A stretch of 64,000 bases of DNA, taken from Hofstenia miamia (lineage: Eukaryota; Xenacoelomorpha; Acoela; Hofsteniidae). The notes beneath the pieces are model-generated. The model worked only from the letters and a program-made list of their open reading frames with translations. It searched no databases and had not been told where the DNA came from. The position numbers and the translations under genes are program-made. Below are positions 1-14,394 of the stretch, in pieces; the first letter of the stretch is position 1, and each line of letters opens with the position of its first letter. The stretch lies in the NCBI GenBank assembly GCA_900660155.1, contig CABFPE010000208.1, positions 1 to 64,000 on the forward strand. Direction: 5' to 3'.

Positions 1-111
1 ATTATTTGTAAAAAATGTACAGTTTTGTTTTTCTCTAAAAATTTCGTAAATGGAAAATGGAGGTTATAGGCGCGTTGTACCAACACACCGTCAATTACTC
101 TGTACAAAGCG

Positions 112-114
<3 letters not shown>

Positions 115-167
<53 letters not shown>
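115..167. repeat. (TA)n microsatellite
   Basis: About 50 bases of uninterrupted TA. The 64-codon frame through it (IYIYIY...) is an artefact. The rest of 1-460 is AT-rich with no coding signal that I can support. Confidence 0.95.
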
Positions 168-170
<3 letters not shown>

Positions 171-459
171 CACTCTTGATACAAAATTTTGAAATGCATA
201 CACTGTGCACTGCATGCAAAAAAATCTATATAGGTGCTAAATAGTAATCTTTAGGTAAAAAATTACGTATTTAACTAAAAAGGCAAATTTTTAAATTTTA
301 TAGGTCAATAAATTGTTTTAGTAATAGGTGTATAAGAAACAAGCTTGTTAATAAGCAACACTTGAATGGCTAAGAGTAAATTAGGTTGACTACCACTGCC
401 ACTGCAAATGTAGTGTGCATGAAATATAATTGTTAAGTAAGCAAACCTTTCCTCTGTTT

Positions 460-3400
460 ACAGTTGGGATTCAGTGGGCACTGAAAATGCAAACTGGTGG
501 ATGCACAAATGCTATAGTTGACACTTAGTGCAAAACCAGTGTGCTGTGCAAACACACCCATTGTAACCATTGCAGACAACATGGACATATAAAAACTAAT
601 TGTAAATCAACAATGCACCTAATTGTGAAGAACAAGTGCTATTACACCAATGATAGTGACGTCTACAAATCTGACTCAGAAACTGAGAAAGATCTAAACT
701 ATTAAGAGCACCAACTCCCAGACAAGTAGGAACTGTACTAGTAACAACCAATCTAGATAAAAATACCATACCTGTTACTATCAACAGCATACCATTGACA
801 CTGGAGCCACAGTATCCTGAATGACAGTGAGATTAAATAATTAAATTCCATCCTACAAGAGCACCAATCTGTCTTTAACTTTAAAACCATTCATGTAGGA
901 AAAGCAGTTGGCAAAGAACACTGCATCAATACCATTAACAACACACCAATTCAACAACAAGTTTGCCCAGTGCCAGAGCATCTTAAACATGAATATTTCA
1001 AAATAATCACTGAATTGCTTAACAATGTAATTATTCAATCATCAAAAAGCCTGTACACTTCACCTACTTTCTTTATCAAGCAAAATGACAAATACCAATT
1101 ATGTATAGACTTTAGAAAGCTAAACAATGTCACAAAAAAGGACACCTACCCCCTTCCTCACATAGAACAAATGCTATAGACATCCTGTCAAAATTCCTTT
1201 TTTACAATATTAGACCTATGTAAAGCTTATTGGCAGGTGCAAATGTGTAAAAGCAATATTGAGCAAACAGCCTTCATGACACCATACAGTATATACAAGT
1301 GGCTTTGCATGGTGTTTAGGTTATGTAACTCCCCAGCTACCTTTAAAAGGTATGTTACAAAGGTACTACAAAATGAAAACAATCAATTAGATGAATGTCA
1401 TTGTGGCCTACATTGATGATATATTGATTGCATCCAGAACAATTCCTGAACACTTACAAAAACTCAACAAAATTTTATGCCTGCTAAGAACATCAGGATT
1501 AAAAGTCAATGGCACCAAGTGCAAAATATTACAAACATCAGTAATATTCCTTGGCAGACAAATACAGAAAAGGAAAATCACCTTAATGGAGGACACTTGC
1601 AACATAATTTAAAATATTGCCCTGCCTAACAATAAAAAAGACGTCCAATGCATCTTAGGCTTCTTCAAATACTCCCAAACCTTTATTCCAAACATCACTG
1701 AAAAAAGAATTCACATGAACATGCTGCCCCATACCACCAACAAAGTAATGGTGTTGTTGATCAGCTAAACAAAACACTCATCAAGTTAATAAGCATTGCC
1801 ATCACATGCATTAGTGGCAAATACTGGTGATACATAATCCCTCAAATCAAGTATTTTTACAATACATCAGTCCATTTAACTACAGGCCTCACACCCTTTA
1901 AATCCACATATGGCCATGAAGCTTAAACACCATTAACAATGATGTATAAACATTACAAACCCATTGACAATAATAAATACATCAAAGACTTGAAAACAGA
2001 ATTACAGGAAATACATGAAACAATTTGCACATTTAATAAAAAAAGCTCCATTCACCCAAGTTATAGCTACAATAAAACTATATATGGGGAGCATCAGCAG
2101 ATAGGCAGTAAGGTCTACTCCTTCACACCAGTGCAAACATCCAACAGTAAACAATGTTGCAAACTAGCTACCTCCTTGTCAGGTCCACACACTATAACCA
2201 AATTGTTACTGTGTAACAACTACCTCCTAGATAATGGAACAACCCACAACTTCCAATCTCTAAGGAGAAGAATAAAAGAGACTGTACTCACAAAAGTTAA
2301 TAATAAAAAAAAATTCAAAATTATCAACAATAACAATGACACTTATAGAAACATGCCTGACCTAGATGACATCCATGAGGACTTGCTTGATGAGCCCCTG
2401 AAACAGACTGATTCTCTAATACCACCTACATGAACCTTACCTAATTGTACAAAAAACACAATAAATTCCACTGATTGGGATCTTAACCTTACCTATTTGT
2501 TTAGTTCTGATCCCAATTAAACACTCAACACCCCACTAAACCAGGAGCAATAGTGAGAACTGTCACTACTCCAGACACTGATGTTGAGGTTAAAAACCAC
2601 ACCAAACTAGGCGTCACCCTCACATCTGATGTACAGGTCAGATTCTGGAGGAAACTACCCACTTAGTTTGGGAGCAGTGGCCCAATTGCACATTACTAAT
2701 ATACATGTTGGTGCAGTGAACCCTTCTTCCTCTCTGTGGTTGCAGCATGGGGAGCAAAGGTGTTTTGAGTGGCCACTCAACCTCACAGAGTTCCTGCATG
2801 TGGTACAGCTTGGGCTGCCAATTCATCAAGGGATCTGATAGGGACACTGAACTATCTCATAAATGTACATTAGATCCTACCATACAAGAAGAACCAATTT
2901 TACAATCTATTGTTTTACTGCAATCAAAGAAATGTTGCTGCCACTTATGCTCCCCCCTCAGCTCAGTATTCTCACAATGAACTGTTTCACAGCAACACTT
3001 GCTTGAATGCTAAGAGCAACTTTGTACTCAAATCTCTGTTATTGGCTTGGAAACTCTACATCCTTACTTTATAGGAATATGAACTGCTCACTACATTATA
3101 GAAGCCAATCTCTTTCAGGATACCAAACTCTTTATCAATAAACAATTAGATACTGCTAATCATAAAATTACCTGCTCAGTCTTACCATATCTCATTGATG
3201 CAGACAAACGCCCAGCAGTAAACTTACTCATATTCTATACTCATGAGATGAGTGAAACCATGAACTTCTCCTACTTTAGAAGCATGGTCCACACAGGCTT
3301 TGATGCAGAATTCTTCCTAAGAAATTTACATCAGCTGCTAACCTACAAAGATTCTTTGGTTATGCAACCTGAAATCAACCTATCATTGGAGAATATCCTT

Positions 3401-4020
3401 TTGTATACTTCCAAAAAACCATGGAACTCTCAGACAACAAACTGCTTGAAAAATTATCTATTGCATACAAGCTAGCCAAAGTAAACAAAGTAAAGCTCAC
3501 AATGATTATATTTGATATCAGACAATCAAATCTCATCTGCATGGAAATCTATGAACTTGAATTAAGCCTTGACAATCAAGGCATTCAAGGCTTGATTACA
3601 CCAGTAAAGCTCAAAAGTGCCTCTTAATTATTAAATACAAACTTCTATTTAATTACTATAACTGGAACTATCCTGAGTGCTCCTACAATGCACTAACAAC
3701 AACACTGAAATACAGAAAGGATGGCAACAACAGAATACCAATCAAAATCATCAAGCAAACAAGTTACTCTCCACAACAATTGCAAATCAACAAAGACAAT
3801 ATACTGTCTACTAAAACATTTCTACTACTGCAACATCAACTTACTATTGAAGAAAATAAAGTAAAAAAGCTAGGTGCTGACATTGCACCCTCCATACCTG
3901 AATGGATCCAAATTGAAGCTGTGACATATTTAAAAACCACCCCAGTTGATGCCACTATAGTCAACTGTCAGTTTATACCATGCAATAATTTGAACAGCAA
4001 TAACTATAGGGATCATTAAC
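460..4020 (+). mobile_element. Ty3/Gypsy-type LTR retrotransposon fossil A
   Basis: Old, broken element. Parts recognisable in order: a CCHC zinc knuckle of gag (about 555-605), an aspartic-protease DTGA motif (about 795), reverse transcriptase (about 970-1690, with CIDFRKLN and the YIDD catalytic box), then a gap where RNase H and most of the integrase should be, an integrase tail region (about 1720-2440), and an unassigned 3' stretch to about 4020 where env-like sequence could lie. It has many breaks (well over ten). No flanking LTR pair was found, so it appears old and partial. Confidence 0.75.
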
Positions 4021-5269
4021 CTTTACAAGCATATTTGTTGTCACATTGCTAGTAGTTGAAAATTCTAAGTGCATACAGTCCAGTTTGATTTTTTTTTAGA
4101 GTTAATTGATCCTCAGCAATTGCATTGCCAAGAGAAGGCTTTTAAATAAAAGTTCATTATGATCTTTCCAGATCATTAGTTTGGCAATTCTAAATAATAC
4201 CATTAATCTACAACACCTGTATCTGGTTATTTAAATATTGTTATTTATCTATTTATTTATCAAATTATTTAAATTTTGATAATTCAAGCTTAGTTCCCAT
4301 ATACCTTCAGGAGGAGTGAAGTACCCTGTGAGAAATTAACATTTGAGACATTATGATAGTAATGTTATTGAAACAAATTTATGAACCTCTTGCTTGCACA
4401 TTAACTGTAATGCTCAAATAATTGTTGGACATTGGCCAGAGGCCACATATTTGTTGTATTGTTGATATAGAGTTGGAATTGAAGCATTGATATTGGTGTT
4501 ACTCAAATTTTATGTGAACTAGTTGTTTAGCTAAGTAAATTATGTACTTATATGCAAAAATTGATATCTTTTGTATGCAGTACATAAAGTAGGTCTACAT
4601 GTATAATTAGGGACAATCTGCATAAACACACAGATATTACATGGTTATCATTGATGTGATCTTAAGGATTCAGGGAGTTCTAGTTGTGAAGTTAGGGCTG
4701 GGCAAGTTGTTGCTCCTTTTTCAACAACCATTAAGATCTTCCTGTCTCATCAAATAGCATTTTCTCAGTATAAGCAATGATGGGAGATGTAACTCCAGTT
4801 GTGATATAATGTGTATATGAGCAGAAGAATGTTCAGGACACCCATTTTTTTCTTTGTTAACCTCACTTGTTTTGTTGATATGTAACAGTTGAAATTGTTC
4901 CAGTTTTTAAGAGTCTTCTTAATAGTGAGTTGTGTTATTATGTTGTTTTTTAACCTCTCATTTTCATCCATGTCTACCATTGTCTTTTGAGTTCAGTTAG
5001 TACCCAAACCTTTAGAAAACTTTTTAAACCTGTCTTTTTAACCTGTAAGAATACCATTGTTATAGTATAGAATTTTTGTTTCTATTATCATTGTTGAAAA
5101 ATTCATACCTTTTTTATTCAGTGAAACACAGTGAAAGTTTGGACTATTTTTCATGTCCTCCTGAAGCTTTGTGTGTAATACATGGTGAACCCTATTCCAC
5201 AGAGCACTTCTGAAATATCATTGGCAGGCAAAGTTGAGATAGATCATGAGACCTTAAATATTCTGCCCC
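4021..5269. other. Unassigned AT-rich interval between retroelement fossils
   Basis: No coding region or RNA gene seen. It may contain decayed LTR or leader sequence of the flanking fossils, but I could not match it to another stretch of the window. Confidence 0.5.
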
Positions 5270-7780
5270 ACAAGAACACCAGATCTCAAGCTAGGGCAAG
5301 GAGAAATCAAATTGAGACAAGCTAGTAACTGCCCCTCCCCTGTAATGGCCAGAACAGAACCACAGCCAATGGATACCACCACATAAATGAGTAGTTTACA
5401 GAGAGAGAGAGAGAGAGAGAGTTGTCAGAGAGAATAGAATTGATGAAAGCATCCATAAGAAAACTTGTGGATATCAAAGTAAGTCAGGATAACCAGATAG
5501 TTTATTTAATTCAAGCAGCAAGAAACTGCCAAGAAGTGAGTGTAAACTGCAAATCAACGTTGGATCAGGAGGTGATGTATTATTGAGCCAAGCTGATAGC
5601 ACAAGAGCCAATGCTCACAGGCTGATAGCAGAATGGGAAACTGAGAAGGAGAAATGTTTAGAGAATATTCACACAGTTGAAACAGACATTTTGAGAACCA
5701 AATTGCAGCTCAAGCATGAGAGAGAGAGAAAAGAATTTGAGTGGTAGTTGGTGGAGAGTTGTAACCTCAGAGGCATCAAACCAACACTGTCAAAGGCAGC
5801 TTCCTGCCATCCTTCAAAGTCAGTCTGATATCCAAGGACCCAGACAACCATCAAAACAAGTTAGGTCAACCAAAGAAGTGTTGCAAAGTGCATCAACAAA
5901 CAGTGAGTAAGTTAGGCCTGAGTATACTGAGTGGCTGCAACAGAGGCACAATGGAGAAATCAAATGAAGAATATTGATCAAGCTGTCACAAAAGATGATT
6001 TGGATAAAGTGCTTAGACAGGTGTGGGTTGCTGAGAAATGAGATAGTACCAATAGAACCTGCAGTAAGTAGTTCTAAAGATAGAGATGGATGTAGAAATA
6101 ATAAGAATCTGGTTTTTGTTTTGTTCATTTGATGTTGCCCAATACTTCATAGCCAAACATTTTACTGCACAACCTATGAATGTTTACAGGAAAGGTGGAT
6201 GAAAATGCACAAACATTCAAGGAATGGTTTTTCATATTTGAGTGAACATTAGGGCACCTAAAAATTCATTGAGAAGTCATGATGGCTCATCAGCCCATGT
6301 ATCTAACCAAAGATACATATAATCATTATTTAGCCATTGATTGAACTACCAATCTCAGTTACAGAGCATTGATAGAGAATCTTAAGCACCATTACTCAGC
6401 CCCACATATAAGATATCAATATAAAATTTACTGGGAGATTTCATAGAATGCAGAACATATCTACTTATATTACACAAGTCAAGAGGTTGTAGCAATTAAG
6501 TAGATTGCCATCAGAATACTCAAAAAATGATCTTTTTTCTTATTTTTTAAGGGCATAACTGTGACCATTAAGGGAATGTTTTGAATTCAAGGTTGAACAA
6601 AAAGATAGCTTAGGGGAATTGTTTTCAAGGGTTGTGACCTTTAAGTTAATGGTGGATAACACTGTAATGATTGATTAGGAGGCTTCCTTGTCTAAGTCAA
6701 TCAAATTCAAAAAGATTACCAATCACTCAACTCTGCAAACCTAATATTTTGAGGCAATTGACACACCATATAAATCTAAGGGTGAAGCTAGTGCTGTCTA
6801 TTGCAGAAAGAATTTACACACAATTATGGAGTCATAGTTATGAGAAACAATTTCTTACAATATGATATTATATTAGAAGGTGACTCTTTAGAAAAAAAAG
6901 CATATTAGATTGCAGAAAATGCACAATCACATTGAATGAGAAGGTAGTGTTGCAGCCAATTGCACAGAGCATCAAACTAGAGCCCCAACATTGGCAAATG
7001 GTGAAATTGGAGTGCTAAAGAAATTGAGGAAGGTGATATCCTGATTCAAAATTACAAAGGAATAAACACCCAATACCTCTTAATGAATGTGAATATACTG
7101 TGGCATAACTGCATCAATTATCTATTTTAATTTCAACATTGATGAATTTAGTTCTTTTGTAAACTGTGCAATTTTAGCTTAATTATTTCTGTTAAGTTAT
7201 TACACTGTATTTTGATTAGCTTAAAATGTTATTGTACAGAACCTGTTCTATTTATTCATGTTAGCAATGGTGTACTATTGTTTGTTTCCTTCACCAGTTT
7301 CATTTGTATAAATATGTGTGATTTATTCATTATTGTATTCACTTTATTTTCAGTAAAGTCATTTTACTTATTCTCTTTTGACTGTTACTTTTTATAAAAT
7401 GTGTTTCAAATTTTTCAACTGTGTCATTAAAGGACACCTATTTGGCAGACAACCTGGCTAATGGCAATCCTTTATCTAGGTAAGGTATATGGATAGAGCA
7501 GTTGCACTGCTATTCATTTGTAATGAAATGTATTATTATTGCTTTCACCTAAATTGCATGAGATGAGAAATGCACTGAGCTTAGGTTATTTTACTTAGCA
7601 CTTAGGTTCATTACTTGCACCCTAGAATTAGGGCTTCATATTTCTTAATCTCTTAATCCAATTAAGGCTCTAGTCTTATACAACTCTTCAAAAATGTAGG
7701 CCAAGTGTGGCCACTCTTCCCTAACACAATCTCCTGTTTACTTTTAATTTTAATTAGGATATGGAATGTAGGCAGGAGGA
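5270..7780 (+). mobile_element. Retroelement fossil B: gag-like region plus LTR-like repeat
   Basis: Plus-strand remnant. From about 5270 to 6870 there is gag-like composition (charged coiled-coil stretch, then a capsid-like region), heavily broken. From about 7095 to 7775 runs a repeat of roughly 690 bp beginning TGTGGCATAA that recurs inverted at about 9890-9190, best read as an LTR. The pol region is absent. Assignment to Ty3/Gypsy rests on the company it keeps. Age: old. Confidence 0.5.
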
Positions 7781-9180
7781 GTAAATTAGTTTTGTAGCAT
7801 CAGTCAATCCACACATCAACTTAAAATCCTCAATAAGATAGATTAGTAGGAATGCATGCTGATTTCTCTCCAATGCCACGTGGGGACCATTACAGAACTC
7901 CAAGTATACATATTGTTTCAGAATTAACTATACCACTGCCAGCTGAAAGTCTGATTTAAAAAATTATGTGTACAAGTATTGTTTTACAAGTAACCATACA
8001 AATGTTAGGGGGAATTATTATAACCAAGAACATGTTGAGCCCTATAAAGAAGAGATGGAACCCCTTTCAATTAGATTGCAGATGGAAATCTCATTTCTCA
8101 GTGCTGTAATGAAATTTGAAATTTTTCTTACACATTACTGCAGAAAACCCTAACTACTTACCTAACTATTCATTTTGACCGAGCCAGCTAAACACACCAG
8201 TCAAAGTCTGTAAACAAGCAAACAATAAAATTCCAAACACACAAAGTCAACAGAAGCAAAAAGCTGCTACCCCAAAACAAACTGCCCACTAACACAAAGA
8301 TGACATTCTCTTTGACAAGCTACTCATCAAAAGATTAATTTCCATTGAAGATGAACTAAGCAAAATTAAAGAAAAATTTGTACTCTTGGAAATAGAGAAT
8401 ATCAAACACTTTGATGCAATACACAAAGAAAATCTACAATACATTAAAGGAAATCCAATGTACTACAAACTCTGATAACTGTAGAACAAATCACTCCAAC
8501 TGCTCAAAACACAGAACATCATGATAACCTAACATTTACCAACCTAAATAATAAATGAGTCATGAGTAATGATCATCCAAAAGCCACTAAAACTCCTAAG
8601 TCATTAAATTACCACAAATAATTCTGATACATATCTTCAGGAACAATTTCACAATCTTGTAATCTATCCTAAAGTTGTTATTCAACTTTTGTGTACATTG
8701 CCCCCACTAGGTGTGCACTCTAAACACATTAGTTTCTGAAAACTGTTATAATAATTCAAATTGCTTGTTTGATTCAAACTTTTATGAAGAGAATACTTTT
8801 GCAGAACCCCAACATCAACAACAAAGCACTACTGCCACATCAGTCAGAGATCTGCCTCTGCTCAATGCTCTCTGGAATGTTACAAACAAAACTACTGTCA
8901 TGCTTGAACAGTTAGAAGTGGAACATCACATACTTACTTTATCATCATCATTAACATTCCCAATCTCACATAGAATGTGAGAACTATTATGCAAAAGAAA
9001 ATCCAACAAACTTACCATCATTCCAAACTCTGCCAAGCTCAGTAATTGACTTTTATATGATACATTGCTAATGATGTCTCAACTGGAAAACACTACCAAA
9101 TCAACAACTCTGTATAGAAAATATTGCTACAGAATTATCAACAAACAAATACCTACCTCAAGACGTTGATTTCATTACAG
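7781..9180. other. Spacer between two inverted LTR-like repeats
   Basis: Low-complexity AT-rich sequence with a broken plus-strand open stretch at 8711-8980 that I do not recognise (a polar segment, then VRDLPLLNALWNVTNK). It could be a degraded 3' part of a neighbouring retroelement. No function is claimed. Confidence 0.4.
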
Positions 9181-10600
9181 ATACATTCAAAAAAGTCCTA
9201 ATATAGGTTCAAAGTAAAACAGGAGATTGTGTTGGGGAAGCTGACCCAATACAGATAACCTTTAAGAAGAGTTGCATAAGACTTGAGCACTAATTGATTA
9301 AGAATTAAGAAGCTTTAACTCTTGGGTGCAAGTAGTGAATCTAAGTGCTTAGTAAATATAACCAAAATTCAGTGCATTTCTCATCTCATGCAATTTAGGT
9401 GAAAGCAATAATAATACATTTCATTACAAATGAATAGCAGTGCAACTGCTCTATCCATATACCTAACATAAGTTAAAGGAAAACAAGCCAGCCAAGTTGT
9501 ACCACATCTGGGTGCCTTTTAACTATGCAGTTGGAAGGTTAGAAACACATAATTTTTAAATAAAAGATAAGTCAAAATAAAAGGTAAAAACAAATTTACT
9601 GAGAATAAACTGAAGAGAAATAAATGAACAATTTATTTATATTTCTACAAATGAAAACCAGTAATTGTAAACAAAACATACTGCATCAAAATAGGAATAA
9701 ATAGCTATAAGGTACAAATCAATCATCTGCTAGAGTTTTACTACACTGTTAAATTAGCAGAAATTCAAAATATAATATATATAACACCATTGTCACTATG
9801 TCAAAATTACAATTGAAATAAATTCAAAACAATAATATTGAAATTAAAAATAAATGAAAAATAAAGAATACAACAGTAATGAAAGGCTTTATGCCACAAT
9901 AGCTGTGAAATATCTATTTTGTGCTGCATTGTGAAGTGTATCTTTGATTTATGGTGGTGAGTATGCATCTTTTTTGTGATATTATTGAGTTTTCTAAAAT
10001 CAATACACAATCAGTGTTTCTTTCCTTGTTTCACAAACACTGTAGGTGCTGCATATTGACTTTTGCTTGATTGAATAATCCCATTCCTGCACTGTGTTGT
10101 TGTGCTCTTCTTGCATGTGTTCTAGCACTCTGTACTGTCAGTTGTGTGGGCTCATTTGTTATTGTCACAATCCCATGGGTTTCCCTACTGCCTTTCCTAC
10201 ATTCATTTCTCCAAAGTTAAATATCCATGTGTGTTTCTTCAAAATGTTTCATAGTTGCTCTCTTTGGTTCTCTGTCAAGTGTTGGTACTCTTCATCACAT
10301 ATCATTGGAATTTTCTTTTGGTTGTCTACTTCTTCTGCCATTACCATGTTTGTTTTTTGTCATGTTTTTCTTCTCTATCTTGATTGTTGATCTGAATATC
10401 ATTATTTTATCACATTTTAAATTTATGATTCTGTTTGTGCAGTTCATTATTGGTATTCTGCCTACTCTATTGTTTATTACACATAAACTTGCAGGTATCA
10501 TGAATCTCTATATGTTCATTCTGATTTGCTCATATATCATAATGTTGCTTTTGCCAGTATCTTTAGTTTTGATTTCATAATACATCTATTGATTTGGGAG
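9181..10600 (-). mobile_element. Ty3/Gypsy fossil C, minus strand: RT piece and LTR-like repeat
   Basis: Minus-strand remnant. RT sequence lies at about 10100-9960 (CIDFRKLNNITKK, nearly the same as in fossil A), preceded by unresolved pol-like sequence to about 10.6 kb and followed by the LTR-like repeat at about 9890-9190. Most of the element is missing and the rest is broken many times. It belongs to the same or a close family as fossil A. Confidence 0.6.
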
Positions 10601-13100
10601 CAGTTGCACATCCCCTTTCAGTTTGAAGTGGATTGCTCCTTCATGCTTGATTTGATTTGATGTAGATAGCACTTCTTCTTGAAATTGATGGTTTGATTTT
10701 GAAAGTTGATAAACAGTTATGATTTTTTAAGAAAATTTGTTTGATTGATAATACACATTTTCATTCAATTCATTTAAAGTTTTAATTGTCATGTGTTTTA
10801 TAATGTGATCTATAACTTCATTTGAAATGTTTATTAATCATTAATTTAGATACTACCATGTGAAATTCATAATGTGCAAATACACATTGCATATGTTTCC
10901 TACAGCATTCCCATCCCAACATGAAGTTTTGACAAATATCATCATTGTTCATTGAACTGTAGATGAAATTCACTATATGAACTTTATCATTTAGTAGTGC
11001 ATTTTATATTTTCTTTGTGAATAAATTGATTATTTATAAATGTTTGTTTTTTCTGTATGGTGAGAGTATGCATCTGTGAAAACATGTATATTTATTTATT
11101 TTTGAAAATTATTTATTTAATGTGTATAAAAAAATTGTTACATTTTGAACAATAGATTGCAACAATCCTAATCTCATGGGATTTCTGAAATTCTTAACCT
11201 CTATGTATAAAAAAATTGATTACATTTCAAACAATAGACTGCAAACAAAATTGTTGGTGAACAAAACAAAACTGAACTTTACTAAAAATTTATTGATAAT
11301 TAATTCTATTACAAATCAGTTTCTTTCTTTGATTATTTGCAACATGCTAAAAAGACTAAAATCTATTACAGAATTTGTATACATATTCACAATGCAGAAG
11401 ATCAGTTTAATTTGATAGATCCTTTATTGAAAAAAATGCCTGGCATAATTGTGACTTACAATTACTTAAATTGATGCAATTCAATTCAGGCCAATGAAAT
11501 GATCCAAGTCGTTTTAAACAACATTGATTTGACTATTTTTAAGTTCTCTAGGTAAGGATAAATTACTAAAAGTATACATCCAATAAACTCAGATAGAGTC
11601 TTGTCACCACTTCAAAATGGATGGCTTATATCTTGCACCCATACACTTACATTTGCATGCGATTTCTTTTGTTTGAGAATACCTTCCTACAACTTTTTAC
11701 AATGGTCATATCTATGTGTGAGTTGACCCATTCATCTATTTATAATTAGTAACATAATCAAGTATATTGCACTTACTTACAAGGTATTCCAAAACACAAT
11801 AAATATTGCCATGTCATGCATAAAAAATTCAAGAAGGTGTGGGATGAAAAGCTCCAATTTATTATTAGTTCTCTAATTTTTTTCATCAGCTTTTAATATC
11901 CAGAAATGGTAAAAAACAATACTAAAAAATTTCAACATCAAAAATATGATATTAAAAATTCAACCTGTACACTTAACTACCAATATATAATTTGTTCTTC
12001 TCTTTTTTCAGCTTGTAATTTATTAGAACTTTTACTATTTTGATTAAATCTCACATACTTTTATTATACATTGATTTTATTAATCTTTCACTTTTTACAA
12101 TAAAAATGGATGTTCCTTTCTAAAAAGATTTAAATTTTCAGTTTAGACTTTGTGGGAATAAGTGGTGGACCTAACCAAGATTGTATTGCATGAATTTTGA
12201 TCAATTTGATAAAATATTATGAATATTGGTGAATTTGCATCTCATCTTGTGATTATTAAAAAACTAGTGAAATTGTTATGTCCATTGATGGAAACTGATT
12301 GCTTTTGATTTGATAGGTTATATTTAACAAAAGCAAAAGGTTGCTTTACAAAATTTTTATTACTTCTTATGAATAGATTGATTTAATAGGATGCAAATTT
12401 ATTATTTTAATACAAATATATACCTGTAATGCCAAGAAAAGTATATTAAAAATCTCCTTTGGTACAATAAAAAGAAATTTTGAGTTTTCCCATTCTTCCA
12501 ATATCAGTCAAAACATGTCATGGCTATTGCTATGCATGGATATCCCTAAAAATGTATAACAGAAAAAATGTGCAAAATGGTGGGTACGTGTTATATTAGA
12601 CTTGTCATAGACACTTAAAATATATATTTTATTTTTAATGATATAAGGTCTTTCATTCTAACAAAAAGTTTTGCTTATTTAAAAATTCAATTTTTTTCAA
12701 ATTAGTTTTACTATAATATTTGCAATAAATGTTATATTACAGATGCAATAGCATAAACTTAATCTGTGGTTAAATCAGTTATCCTACACTAACTAGTCAT
12801 TTAAGTTCATTGCTAATATCAATTAAATGTTAGTTTCAAAACAATTACAAAAATAATGCTGTCATAGCAGCCAGGAAATTTAGATGTGCTTTTCAATTAT
12901 CGTTTTATCCTAAATACACAGAGTGAGAGTTGAGTGCTCTCATGATACTTCCATTTATTAAACAATTCGACAAAAAATGTATTATCTGAAGTCAAGCACA
13001 TAAAATCTTGTTTCTTCATTCTGGTATCATTCAGAATTTGTGGTCGTTTTTAGTAATTTTTTTCTATTACATTTTACTGTCACAGCACAAATAATTCTAC
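10601..13100. other. AT-rich intergenic stretch
   Basis: No gene recognised. It includes the interspersed repeat copy at 10775-10925. Otherwise long A/T runs and no open frame with family features. Confidence 0.6.
10775..10925 (+). repeat. Interspersed repeat, copy 1 (inverted partner near 21.63-21.79 kb)
   Basis: Read on the plus strand this stretch (for example aattgtcatgtgttttata, then gaaattcataatgtg and gtttcctacag) matches the reverse complement of about 21640-21790 with few differences. No coding capacity is seen in either copy, so it is a repeat of unknown family. Confidence 0.7.
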
Positions 13101-13164
13101 GCTCTAGAAAACAGAGTTGCAGAGAAGGGGAGTTGGAAAAAATATATCATTGTCTATTGCATTA

Positions 13165-13170
13165 ATATAT

Positions 13171-13208
<38 letters not shown>

Positions 13209-13220
13209 TTATTTATTTAT
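13165..13220. repeat. TA/TTTA microsatellite
   Basis: A TA run followed by TTTA units. The same tract recurs at about 14416-14440 as part of a duplicated block. Confidence 0.9.
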
Positions 13221-13445
13221 AATATGTCGCTATGTACCTACAAAATACTCAAAAAGCGTCCATAGAAACATAACAAAGCGCCAATGGCGACGAATAAGAA
13301 AATATGAGTGGAATTATTATAAAAAAATGCTTTATGACATTGGGGAGTTGTGAATCGCTATATTTATTAAAATTCTAACTATGTTTGTGTAATAAACTCT
13401 AAGTTTGCCAACTTTCGGCTGAATAATTCATTACATTGTTAAGTA
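13196..13445. repeat. Local duplicate block 1 (same as 14416-14665)
   Basis: Matches 14416-14665 base for base as far as I compared (offset 1220), ends directly at an unresolved base (13446), and part of it appears a third time at 14219-14347. This pattern is typical of a false duplication at contig joins. Confidence 0.85.
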
Positions 13446-13446
13446 N

Positions 13447-14217
13447 GTTTAAGGATTTTTATTAAAAGGCAAGGAAAAACCTAATTCTTCAAATCTTTCA
13501 AGGTAATATATTTGCAATATATAGAACACCATCTTCAGGATCACAAAAATAGTGGAGAAAATGATAACTTATAAATTTCTTCTCAAAGTATACGCTCATC
13601 AATTATTATGTGAAACATTTTTTATCTATTAAATGAATATATATTTGGATTTCATGAATAACAATGCTTTTGAGAAATTTTCAAATTTAGCCCCACTCAG
13701 AAATATTTCAATTGTGTTTTGATCATCATTTGTATTATTATGAAATGAAATGAAATATCTATATTTAGAGTTGCTTTTTACAATATCAAATACTGCTTAC
13801 AACTTTTAATAGCGTCAAACAATAGACATAAAGGAACAAAACACATACAAAGATTATATTTATAAATAATTAAAATTACTAGCTTGTGCGATAGCAAATT
13901 TAAGGTAGATGGGATCTATTGAATAATCACTATTATAAAATTTAAAACTTCGCCATTTGTATTCAAGCCTTTCCTTTGTATAACTACAGAAGTATTTTTT
14001 AATTTCGTTGTTGAATACTCTTAATTTATTTATTTGTTTTATTGATTTAGGTAAATTACTCCATATATTTATTGATGTGTTGAGAAATGAATTTTTCATT
14101 ATTTTCTTGTTATATGGAAGAGACCTAATTTTTAGTATTCTATGATTATGTCTAAGCAATATTTTAGAGGATAGAAAGTTTGATTTGTGGTATGGAACAA
14201 TAGTATTAAATATTTTA
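13447..14217. repeat. Local duplicate block 2 (same as 15141-15911)
   Basis: A 771-bp block identical by eye to 15141-15911 (offset 1694), bounded by single unresolved bases at 13446 and 14218. It contains the identical 99-codon LINE tail at 14159-13860. Confidence 0.88.
13860..14159 (-). pseudogene. LINE 3' end (C-terminal tail), duplicated copy
   Basis: 99 codons resembling the C-terminal tail that follows the RT in the LINE at 17.5-19.5 kb: MKNSFLNTSINIWSNLPKSI here against MKNSFLNTAINMWNELPKYI there. It is identical to 15853-15554 and lies in a block that is probably an assembly duplicate, so it should be counted once. Confidence 0.7.
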
Positions 14218-14394
14218 NTTATAAAAAAATGCTTTATGACATTGGGGAGTTGTGAATCGCTATATTTATTAAAATTCTAACTATGTTTGTGTAATAAACT
14301 CTAAGTTTGCCAACTTTCGGCTGAATAATTCATTACATTGTTAAGTAATTACAGAGGTATACTTAGGCTACCAATTTTCAATAAAATTTATCTT

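Noticed and set aside
50-244. 64-codon open frame
   Set aside because: Its centre is a translated TA repeat (IYIYIY). No gene.
10094-10580. Two overlapping plus-strand frames of 98 and 117 codons
   Set aside because: Their composition (F, L, S-rich) is that of AT-rich antisense sequence, and they lie opposite the minus-strand retroelement fossil.
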